Source: an uncultured Paracoccaceae bacterium (lineage in GTDB: Bacteria > Pseudomonadota > Alphaproteobacteria > Rhodobacterales > Rhodobacteraceae). From it: DNA of 6,702 nucleotides. Below, piece after piece: positions 1-5,197 of the stretch. Position 1 is the stretch's first letter, and every line of letters starts with the position of its first letter. The notes under the pieces are model-generated. The model was not told where the DNA came from and ran no database searches. It saw nothing but the letters and a program-made list of their open reading frames with translations. Made by a program: the position numbers and the translations under genes. The stretch is from NCBI GenBank assembly GCA_938038825.1, contig CALHST010000132.1, forward strand, positions 1-6,702. The letters are read 5' to 3'.

Positions 1-19
1 TAGCGGCGTGTTCTGTCAT
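1..19 (-). CDS. Possible start of a further minus-strand gene, cut by the window edge
   Basis: An ATG on the minus strand lies five bases past the ttcA stop codon and opens a frame of five further full codons (M-T-E-H-A-A) that runs off the left edge. The close spacing would fit a gene cotranscribed with ttcA. The upstream sequence offers only a weak ribosome binding site. Far too little is visible to name a product, and it could be chance. Confidence 0.3.
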
Positions 20-24
20 ATCCG

Positions 25-897
25 TTAATTCAAGAGGGGAGGCGCGTTAGAATCTGCTTCAATTTGTTCTTTTTTTGATCTCGATAAGTTCACGAAATCG
101 AAAAGTTTTGGATCCAATAAGTGGGACGGGCGCGCGTTCATGAGTGATCGAAACATCACTTGCCGTCTGCCGGGACTATTGGCTTCCCAACTGTCCAAGA
201 TTTTTTTGACTTGTTGACGCTGCAACCCGTCTTGCGATCCGCACAAGTCACAAGGAATAATCGGGTAATTCAGTGCTTTGGCAAACCGTTCGCAATCCAC
301 TTCGGCCACATGAGCAAGCGGACGGTAAACAAACAAATCACCTTCTTCATTCAGCAGTTTCGGCGGCATGGTTGCCAATCGCCCGCCATGAAACAGGTTC
401 ATGAAAAACGTTTCAAGAATATCATCGCGATGATGGCCTAACACAATCGCAGTGCAGCCTTCTTCTCGTGCGATTCTATAGAGAATTCCGCGTCTTAAGC
501 GTGAGCAAAGGGCACAAAACGTTCGCCCCTGTGGGATCTTGTCCATGACCACGGAATACGTGTCCTGATATTCGATCCGGTGCGGAACTTTGCGGTTTTC
601 CAGGAATTCGGGCAGCACGGTCGCGGGAAATCCCGGTTGGCCTTGGTCGAGATTGCAGGCAAGAATGTCGATTGGCAGAAGGCCACGCCACTGCAACTCG
701 TGCAGCACAGCAAGAAGGGTGTAACTGTCTTTTCCGCCGGACAAACAGACCAGCCATTTCCCACCCGGTTCGATCATACTGTATTGTTCGATAGCTTCAC
801 GGGTTTGACGCACGATCCGTTTACGCAGTTTGCGAAATTCGGTTGTTTTTGGCGCCCCTGAAAAGAGCGGGTGTATGTCATCTGTCTCGTCAAGCAT
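25..897 (-). CDS. ttcA: tRNA 2-thiocytidine synthetase TtcA
   Basis: TtcA thiolates cytidine 32 of certain tRNAs in the cytoplasm, using ATP to adenylate the base and an iron-sulfur cluster to deliver sulfur. The 290-residue protein has the PP-loop ATPase motif SGGKDS at residues 53-58. It also has the family's cysteine pairs, C128-A-L-C131 and C216-D-L-C219; three conserved cysteines of this kind hold the cluster in characterised TtcA. The HHRDD stretch near residues 155-159 and the PCDLCGSQ segment are also typical. Length is close to the E. coli enzyme (about 311). The ATG at 895-897 suits family length but has no clear Shine-Dalgarno sequence before it. The gene is last in the visible minus-strand series, 164 bp after the YghU-type gene. 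A weak promoter candidate lies at 952-981 (TTGCGC, 18-bp spacer, TACCAT), so it may have its own transcript. The family call is very secure; substrate range is inferred. Confidence 0.96.
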   Translation of the reverse strand: MLDETDDIHPLFSGAPKTTEFRKLRKRIVRQTREAIEQYSMIEPGGKWLVCLSGGKDSYTLLAVLHELQWRGLLPIDILACNLDQGQPGFPATVLPEFLENRKVPHRIEYQDTYSVVMDKIPQGRTFCALCSRLRRGILYRIAREEGCTAIVLGHHRDDILETFFMNLFHGGRLATMPPKLLNEEGDLFVYRPLAHVAEVDCERFAKALNYPIIPCDLCGSQDGLQRQQVKKILDSWEANSPGRRQVMFRSLMNARPSHLLDPKLFDFVNLSRSKKEQIEADSNAPPLLN

Positions 898-1013
898 GCG
901 CCACGGGGTAGCTTAGGGGCGCAGAGTGATCAAGGGACATCGCGCGTTTTGATGGTACTTGCCGTGTCGTCCGGTGCGCAATTGGATAATCGAAGACCGG
1001 TGGAGCGACGCTA

Positions 1014-1030
1014 TTTCGGCATTGCCGAAA
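1014..1030. repeat. Perfect inverted repeat in the yghU-ttcA gap
   Basis: TTTCGGC and GCCGAAA form a perfect 7-bp inverted repeat around a 3-base loop. It lies 31 bases beyond the YghU-type stop codon and 116 bases before the ttcA start. The T-rich arm comes first and the A-rich arm second on either strand, with no T-run after the stem, so it is not a standard intrinsic terminator. It may be an RNA hairpin protecting the yghU 3' end or a protein-binding site; the sequence does not decide. The rest of the 898-1061 gap shows no gene. Confidence 0.5.
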
Positions 1031-1061
1031 GGCGCCCCGCCCACCGTCCCATTATTGCGCT

Positions 1062-1928
1062 TTAGCTGGCTTCGGGGTTCAGCTTGTCTTGCGTTTGTGT
1101 TTCAAAGTCCGCAGCGTCATGGCGTTCATGCAATTGTGTTTCAGGTGCGCCAAATGAACGATTAACCATACGGCCCCGGCCAACGGCAGGTCGCGCATCA
1201 ATTTCCTTTGCCCATCGCATAACGTTTTTGTAGCTTTCGACATCCAAGAATTCGGCTGCGGAATAGAGGCGCCCCAAAACAAGTTGTCCATACCAACTCC
1301 AGATTGCAATGTCGGCGATGGAATAGTCATCAACGAGGTATTTGTGATCCGCCAAGTGCCGGTCGAGGACATCGAGTTGACGTTTGGTTTCCATCGCGAA
1401 GCGATTGATGGGATATTCCCATTTTTCGGGCGCATAAGCATAGAAATGTCCGAAACCCCCGCCCAAATAAGGGGCAGAACCCATCTGCCAAAAGAGCCAA
1501 GACAGCATTTCGGGCCGTTTGTCTTTTGGCCCCAAGAATTGATCAAATTTCTCGGCCAAATGCAGCAAAATGGCACCTGACTCAAAGATCCGAATGGGGG
1601 CATCGCCAGAATGGTCCATGAGTGCTGGAATCTTCGAATTGGGATTTACGTCGACGAAACCTGACCCAAACTGGTCACCTTCCCCAATGTTAATGAGCCA
1701 CGCGTCATATTCTGCGTCTGTCAGACCCAAGGCCAAGAGTTCTTCGAACAGAACGGTGACTTTTACTCCATTGGGTGTCGCCAGAGAATAGAGCTGAAAG
1801 GGATGCTTGCCGATTTGCAGGTCTTTGTCGTGTGTCGCACCGGCGATTGGTCGGTTGATATTGGCGAATTGGCCGCCGGACTTGGTTTCCCACGTCCAGA
1901 CTTTGGGAGGCTCATACGTGTCGGTCAT
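1062..1928 (-). CDS. yghU: Glutathione-dependent disulfide-bond oxidoreductase, YghU-type glutathione transferase
   Basis: This 288-residue protein follows the E. coli YghU pattern along its whole length. It has an N-terminal extension (VWTWETKSGG, then ANINRP at about residues 22-27), a thioredoxin-like domain from about 45, and an all-helical domain from about 135. Visible landmarks are YSLATPNG at 47-54, NPNSKIPAL at 95-103 with the expected cis-proline P101, the E-S glutathione-contact pair at 116-117, and the C-terminal LHERHDAADFET segment. YghU enzymes bind two glutathione molecules, reduce disulfides and have some peroxidase activity; this cytoplasmic role is inferred by family. A good ribosome binding site (AGGAAA, complement of 1935-1940) lies six bases before the ATG. 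The gene starts 54 bp after yidD ends, so cotranscription with the rpmH cluster is likely, though it is not a usual member of that cluster in well-studied bacteria. No promoter of its own is evident in the 54-bp gap. Confidence 0.95.
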   Translation of the reverse strand: MTDTYEPPKVWTWETKSGGQFANINRPIAGATHDKDLQIGKHPFQLYSLATPNGVKVTVLFEELLALGLTDAEYDAWLINIGEGDQFGSGFVDVNPNSKIPALMDHSGDAPIRIFESGAILLHLAEKFDQFLGPKDKRPEMLSWLFWQMGSAPYLGGGFGHFYAYAPEKWEYPINRFAMETKRQLDVLDRHLADHKYLVDDYSIADIAIWSWYGQLVLGRLYSAAEFLDVESYKNVMRWAKEIDARPAVGRGRMVNRSFGAPETQLHERHDAADFETQTQDKLNPEAS

Positions 1929-1982
1929 GCGAAGTTTCCTTTGTTCCGTTCGCAGGCAAGGTAAGCCAACGGAGCAAGATTA

Positions 1983-2207
1983 CTAGTCCTTGGAAACTGG
2001 ATCGTATCCAGACTTTCCCCAAGGGTGGCACCGCAAAATACGGCGGAGTGTGAGATAGGCACCTTTAAGACCGCCATGGATCTCGAGTGCCTCAAGAGCA
2101 TAGGCGGAGCATGTGGGTTGAAAGCGACAGCTATGCCCGACCCAGGGCGAAAACAGCAGACGATATATGCGTACTGGAATCGCAAAGATGTGGGCGAGAG
2201 GGGTCAT
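1983..2207 (-). CDS. yidD: Membrane protein insertion efficiency factor YidD
   Basis: YidD is a small protein at the inner face of the cytoplasmic membrane that assists YidC-dependent insertion of membrane proteins. The 74-residue product has the family signature around CRFQPTCSAYALEAL (residues 27-41) and the later RCHPWG and GYDPV motifs (59-64 and 68-71), with conserved cysteines C27, C33 and C60. A hydrophobic, amphipathic N-terminal stretch (about 4-24) fits membrane association. The ATG overlaps the rnpA stop as ATGA, indicating translational coupling and fixing this start. A longer frame over the same region (to 1925) lacks the family motifs and is a shadow. Length and position after rnpA are normal for the family. 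Confidence 0.95.
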   Translation of the reverse strand: MTPLAHIFAIPVRIYRLLFSPWVGHSCRFQPTCSAYALEALEIHGGLKGAYLTLRRILRCHPWGKSGYDPVSKD

Positions 2208-2581
2208 ATCAACGCTTTGGCCAAATCATCGAGCAGCTGTTCGAAAGGTTGCGAGGCCGTTTTTGCGGCTCGCCCAATCAGCACATAATCATGGCCCGGC
2301 GTGCCACAAGAGGGCAGGCGAAGGCGTGCGATTTCGCGCAAGCGCCGTTTGGCACGATTCCTTGCGACTGCGTTGCCGACCTTTTTAGAGCAGGTGAAGC
2401 CGACCCGGATCATAGGGTCGTCGTCTTTGCGATCAAGGATTTGAAGAATGAAACCCTGTGTAACCACTTTGCGGGATCGTGCCGCACGCAGAAAGTCCGA
2501 ACGTTTTTTCAAGATACAAACAGAAGAAACCGCCGAAGGGGCGGTCCCTACGGCGGCTTTTGCATCTTTGCCCTGCGTCAT
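2204..2581 (-). CDS. rnpA: Ribonuclease P protein component RnpA
   Basis: RnpA is the basic protein subunit that helps the catalytic RNase P RNA trim 5' leaders from tRNA precursors. The 125-residue protein carries the diagnostic block at about residues 61-83, GFTCSKKVGNAV followed by the RNR motif ARNRAKRRLRE. The conserved fold begins near residue 22 (CILKKRSDFLRAA); the first 20 residues are a low-complexity Ala/Ser-rich extension, of a kind I recall in related alphaproteobacterial proteins. The ATG at 2579-2581 is 14 bases after the rpmH stop and has no Shine-Dalgarno sequence. A hairpin resembling a terminator lies within codons 9-18. Both features would keep RnpA well below L34 output, as expected for a protein needed in far smaller amounts. 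A TTG at codon 24 is a possible but unconvincing alternative start. Confidence 0.96.
   Translation of the reverse strand: MTQGKDAKAAVGTAPSAVSSVCILKKRSDFLRAARSRKVVTQGFILQILDRKDDDPMIRVGFTCSKKVGNAVARNRAKRRLREIARLRLPSCGTPGHDYVLIGRAAKTASQPFEQLLDDLAKALI
2530..2556 (-). terminator. Terminator-like hairpin (possible attenuator) in the rnpA 5' coding region
   Basis: On the minus strand CCGCCG pairs with CGGCGG (2551-2556 with 2530-2535). After one A-A mismatch the stem continues with four Watson-Crick pairs and one G-T pair around a three-base loop. The bases after the stem in the direction of transcription are TTTCTTCTG, a broken T-run. A shorter alternative stem (2540-2544 with 2530-2534) uses the same downstream arm. 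It sits inside codons 9-18 of rnpA, just after rpmH, so it could stop part of the transcription after L34. Ribosomes translating rnpA would compete with its folding. The structure is visible in the sequence; termination is inferred. Confidence 0.45.
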
Positions 2582-2595
2582 AGGACGCCGGTCGC

Positions 2596-2730
2596 TTATG
2601 CGCTAAGAGACTTACGGCCCCGGGCGCGGCGTGCATTCAGGATCTTGCGACCTGCTTTAGTCGCCATGCGCGAACGGAAACCGTGGCGCCGTTTGCGCAC
2701 GAGATTAGAAGGCTGGTAGGTGCGTTTCAT
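2596..2730 (-). CDS. rpmH: 50S ribosomal protein L34
   Basis: L34 is a very short, highly basic protein of the large ribosomal subunit. The 44-residue product starts MKRTYQPSNLVRKRRHGF and ends ARGRKSLSA, with the family's Lys/Arg-rich body, and 44 residues is the normal bacterial length. The ATG at 2728-2730 is preceded by a good ribosome binding site (GGAGA, complement of 2739-2743, eight bases before the start). An in-frame ATG further upstream at 2815-2817 would add 29 unrelated residues and lie inside the likely promoter, so it is rejected. This is the first gene of the minus-strand cluster rpmH-rnpA-yidD. Confidence 0.97.
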   Translation of the reverse strand: MKRTYQPSNLVRKRRHGFRSRMATKAGRKILNARRARGRKSLSA

Positions 2731-2798
2731 CGCAACTTTCTCCGACGTTAGGGGCGCATCACCCGAGATTCGGGGACAGCGCGGTATTCGAAGCCCGG

Positions 2799-2827
2799 GC
2801 AATAGACCCATGAGCATTCCAAGTCAA
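2799..2827 (-). promoter_or_regulatory. Probable sigma70-type promoter of rpmH
   Basis: On the minus strand TTGACT (complement of 2822-2827) matches five of six bases of the -35 consensus. It is followed after exactly 17 bases by TATTGC (complement of 2799-2804), which matches the first three bases of the -10 consensus. Transcription would begin near 2792 and leave a leader of about 60 bases before the rpmH ribosome binding site. The strong -35 and ideal spacing support the call; the weak -10 limits it. Confidence 0.5.
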
Positions 2828-2850
2828 ACCCTTGCGTTCAGAAATTAACG

Positions 2851-2879
2851 GTTGTTTGCAACATTTGTTGGAAAACAAA
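2851..2879. repeat. Pair of small inverted repeats between the divergent operons
   Basis: Two dyads lie side by side. GTTG-TTTG-CAAC (2851-2862) has 4-bp arms, and TTTGTT-GGAA-AACAAA (2864-2879) has perfect 6-bp arms. They sit just upstream of the rpmH -35 region and upstream of the plus-strand operon. An AT-rich dyad between two divergent units could be a regulator binding site, but no matching known operator is recognised. Such short repeats also arise by chance. Confidence 0.35.
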
Positions 2880-2897
2880 GGCTCGAAATGTTTCATC

Positions 2898-2914
2898 TGG
2901 CCCTAATATGGCCA
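2898..2914. repeat. Inverted repeat TGGCC/GGCCA around a TAATAT core
   Basis: Perfect 5-bp arms (2898-2902 and 2910-2914) flank a 7-base centre holding TAATAT, a -10-like hexamer at 2904-2909. No acceptable -35 lies 16-18 bases upstream, so a promoter here would need an activator. This is the best regulatory candidate for the plus-strand operon, but it is weak. No confident promoter is visible elsewhere in 2731-3019, a gap of about 290 bp with no gene. Confidence 0.25.
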
Positions 2915-3019
2915 TTTGTCGTCACCATAGATCAAGCGGACGTGAACACACGATGTTAGATGTCGCTTCGTCGCCATCTACCCGTTATCTCTTCCGCTGC
3001 AAAAGGCACAGGCGCACCA

Positions 3020-3763
3020 ATGACTGATATGACACGGCCCGACTCTCAGCCCGAAAAGACCGGAATTATGCGGCGTTTACCCCTAATCATTATTATTTTA
3101 GTTGCCATCGTCGGCGCATTTACACTTCGCGACTATTTGACCTTTGATGCGCTGCGCGACAATCGCGAGTCGCTCATTGCATTTCGCGACAGCAACTATG
3201 CCCTAACGGCGATGATATTTGTCTTCGCCTATGTGGCCATTGTTGGGTTTTCACTACCCGGTGCGACGATCGCGACGCTGACTGGTGGTTTTCTATTCGG
3301 CACTGCTTTTGGAACCGTGTTCAATGTCTTAGGGGCCGGTACAGGGGCCGTCCTAATCTTTTTGGCGGCGCGCTACGGTTTTGGTGAAAAACTTGGTGCC
3401 AAGTTGGAAGCCGCGGAAGGGCCGATCAAGAAAATCAAAGATGGAATTGATGAAAACCAGTGGTCGATGCTTTTCTTGTTACGGCTCGTTCCAGCTGTGC
3501 CTTTCTTCATCGCTAACTTGTTGCCTGCTTTCTTGGAAGTGCCCGTCCATCGGTTTGCGATCAGCACATTTCTGGGCATTATCCCTGGCGCTTTGGTCTT
3601 TACCTCTGTTGGGGCAGGCTTGGGTGAGGTATTTGCGGCAGGCGAGACACCGAACCTTGGGATCATTTTCGAACCGCACATCCTGCTACCGATTCTTGGA
3701 ATCAGTGCGCTGGCTGCATTGCCGATCATCATCAAGGCCCTGACAGGTAAGAAAGACATCTAA
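3020..3763 (+). CDS. TVP38/TMEM64 family (VTT domain) inner-membrane protein
   Basis: This is a 247-residue multi-span membrane protein of the VTT/SNARE-associated superfamily, which includes DedA and eukaryotic VMP1/TMEM41 and TMEM64. Members are linked to lipid scrambling or membrane homeostasis, but this subfamily's substrate is unknown. Hydrophobic segments lie at about 19-36, 62-80, 83-118 (including the Gly-rich GATIATLTGGFLFG), 150-171, 179-202 and 221-240. The re-entrant-loop-like block LFLLRLVPAVPFFIANLLPA (151-170) and the FLGIIPGALVFTSVGAGLG block are typical. The chosen ATG puts a short polar N-terminus before the first span. An in-frame ATG at 2960 would add 20 residues but has no ribosome binding site; the chosen start has only a weak AGG seven bases upstream. 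It is first in a three-gene operon, with the flavoprotein gene starting three bases after its stop. Bacterial TVP38 genes are often found next to or fused with this kind of oxidoreductase. Confidence 0.9.
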   Translation: MTDMTRPDSQPEKTGIMRRLPLIIIILVAIVGAFTLRDYLTFDALRDNRESLIAFRDSNYALTAMIFVFAYVAIVGFSLPGATIATLTGGFLFGTAFGTVFNVLGAGTGAVLIFLAARYGFGEKLGAKLEAAEGPIKKIKDGIDENQWSMLFLLRLVPAVPFFIANLLPAFLEVPVHRFAISTFLGIIPGALVFTSVGAGLGEVFAAGETPNLGIIFEPHILLPILGISALAALPIIIKALTGKKDI

Positions 3764-3766
3764 GAC

Positions 3767-5185
3767 ATGACAACTTTGAAGACGGATATTCTGGTCATCG
3801 GAGCCGGATCAGGCGGGTTGTCCGTTGCTGCAGGCGCATCGCAAATGGGTGCGAAAGTTGTTTTGCTGGAAGGCCACAAAATGGGCGGGGATTGCCTGAA
3901 TTTTGGATGTGTCCCGTCCAAAGCGCTTATTGCAAGCGGTAAGGTGGCGTATTCGCAGGCGCATTCGCACATGTTCGGTGTGTCAGATGTGGATCCGGTG
4001 GTGGACTATGCCGCTGCTAAGGATCACGTCCAAGATGTGATCGCAACGATTGAACCTGTCGACAGCCAAGAACGGTTCGAAGGACTTGGGGTTCACGTCA
4101 TTCGAGAGTTCGGCGAATTTGTTTCACCGACCGAGGTGAAGGCGGGTGACTTTTCGATTAAAGCCCGTCGCATTGTCATTGCCACGGGTTCCCGTCCGTT
4201 TGTGCCCCCGATCCCGGGGCTGGACGATGTCCCATATGAAACCAACGAAACGATTTTTGAGTTGCGGGACAAACCCGACCATCTGCTAATCATTGGCGGG
4301 GGGCCAATTGGTTTGGAATTGGCACAGGCGCATTTGCGTCTTGGATGTAAAGTGACTGTGATTGAAGGTGCCAAAGCGCTGGGCAAAGATGACCCGGAAG
4401 CTGCGGCGTTATTGCTGGAAAATTTGCGGGCAGAAGGTTTAACAATCGAAGAAGGCGCCATGGCCGAAAAGGTGACAGGGCAGGCCGGTGCAATACAGGT
4501 GCAAGCGCAAGATGGGCGCATATTTTCGGGGACCCATTTGCTGATGGCAGTGGGGCGCAAGTCTAATACCGAGAAATTAAAACTGGATGCCGCAGGCATC
4601 GAAACCACACGCACAGGCATCAAGGTTGATGCAGGGATGCGCACGACAAATCGCAAAGTTTATGCAATTGGTGACGTGGCAGGCGGCCTGCAGTTCACAC
4701 ATGTTGCGGGATATCATGCGGGTGTCATCATTCGGTCGATGCTGTTTGGCCTGCCCGCAAAAGTCAGTACGTCACATATTCCTTGGGCAACTTACACGGA
4801 TCCAGAATTGGCGCAGGTCGGCCTTTCCGAAGCCCAAGCCCAAGAAATTCATGGTACCAAGATGGAAGTGGCGCGTTTTGATATCCATCACAACGACCGC
4901 GCGATTGCGGAACGAAAAACCAAGGGGTTTATCAAGGTTATGGTTGTCAAAGGCCGACCTGTCGGCGCAACTATCGTGGGGCATCAGGCGGGAGAGCTTA
5001 TTGGAATGTGGTCACTTGCCATCGCAAACAAACTGAAGATGAGCCAGATCTCGGCCATGATCGCACCCTATCCAACTGTTTTTGAGGTCAACAAACGCGC
5101 TGCCGGAGCCTATTTCACACCACGATTGTTCGAAAACCCGACTGTCAAAAAAGTCGTGGGATTTGTGCAAAGGTTCATTCCGTAA
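3767..5185 (+). CDS. FAD-dependent pyridine nucleotide-disulfide oxidoreductase, dihydrolipoamide dehydrogenase/mercuric reductase-like
   Basis: This 472-residue protein has the complete class I flavoprotein disulfide reductase layout. The FAD-binding GAGSGG is at 12-17 and the redox-active motif GGDCLNFGCVPSK at 40-52, with C43 and C48. An NAD-binding GGGPIG is at 177-182 and the second FAD motif IGDVAGG at 301-307. The second strand of the NAD fold ends in acidic E200, which favours NADH over NADPH. At the C-terminal dimer-interface active site the usual His-Pro-Thr is replaced by Y435-P-T, with E440 kept. Mercuric reductase also has Tyr there, but the C-terminal vicinal cysteines and the N-terminal metal-binding domain of that enzyme are absent. 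The tail (KKVVGFVQRFIP) is amphipathic and might touch the membrane. It is not next to 2-oxoacid dehydrogenase genes, so a role as the E3 subunit is unlikely. It probably passes electrons from NADH to an unknown disulfide, quinone or metal acceptor, perhaps working with the adjacent membrane protein. Database labels of Lpd or MerA would overstate what is known. Confidence 0.92.
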   Translation: MTTLKTDILVIGAGSGGLSVAAGASQMGAKVVLLEGHKMGGDCLNFGCVPSKALIASGKVAYSQAHSHMFGVSDVDPVVDYAAAKDHVQDVIATIEPVDSQERFEGLGVHVIREFGEFVSPTEVKAGDFSIKARRIVIATGSRPFVPPIPGLDDVPYETNETIFELRDKPDHLLIIGGGPIGLELAQAHLRLGCKVTVIEGAKALGKDDPEAAALLLENLRAEGLTIEEGAMAEKVTGQAGAIQVQAQDGRIFSGTHLLMAVGRKSNTEKLKLDAAGIETTRTGIKVDAGMRTTNRKVYAIGDVAGGLQFTHVAGYHAGVIIRSMLFGLPAKVSTSHIPWATYTDPELAQVGLSEAQAQEIHGTKMEVARFDIHHNDRAIAERKTKGFIKVMVVKGRPVGATIVGHQAGELIGMWSLAIANKLKMSQISAMIAPYPTVFEVNKRAAGAYFTPRLFENPTVKKVVGFVQRFIP

Positions 5186-5197
5186 GATGAGGTCTGA

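Noticed and set aside
926..936. An FNR-box half-site (TTGAT) upstream of ttcA
   Set aside because: The second half (ATCAA) at the required spacing is absent.
982..990. A DnaA-box-like TTATCCAAT on the minus strand
   Set aside because: It is a single site matching seven of nine bases, with no cluster or AT-rich unwinding region nearby, so it does not support an origin.
1925..2185. An 86-codon minus-strand frame over yidD
   Set aside because: It overlaps yidD in another frame, and only the 74-residue frame has the YidD motifs and the coupled start.
2530..2561. The rnpA hairpin as a plus-strand terminator (followed by CTTTT)
   Set aside because: No plus-strand transcript is expected here; the minus-strand reading makes biological sense.
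2087..2719. A 210-codon plus-strand open frame across yidD, rnpA and rpmH
   Set aside because: It is antisense to three well-identified genes, is Arg-rich as expected from reading their complement, and resembles no known family.
2596..2817. A longer 73-residue L34
   Set aside because: L34 starts at MKRTYQPS; the extra 29 residues do not belong to the family and cover the likely promoter.
4093..4656. A 187-codon minus-strand open frame inside the flavoprotein gene
   Set aside because: It is a shadow of the flavoprotein coding sequence, with Ser/Pro/Ala-rich low-complexity content and no motif.
3767..5185. Calling the flavoprotein a mercuric reductase (merA)
   Set aside because: The C-terminal Cys pair and N-terminal metal-binding domain are missing, and there is no merR, merT or merP nearby; the active-site Tyr alone is not enough.
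3767..5185. Calling the flavoprotein the E3 subunit lpd
   Set aside because: The catalytic His is Tyr and no 2-oxoacid dehydrogenase genes are adjacent.
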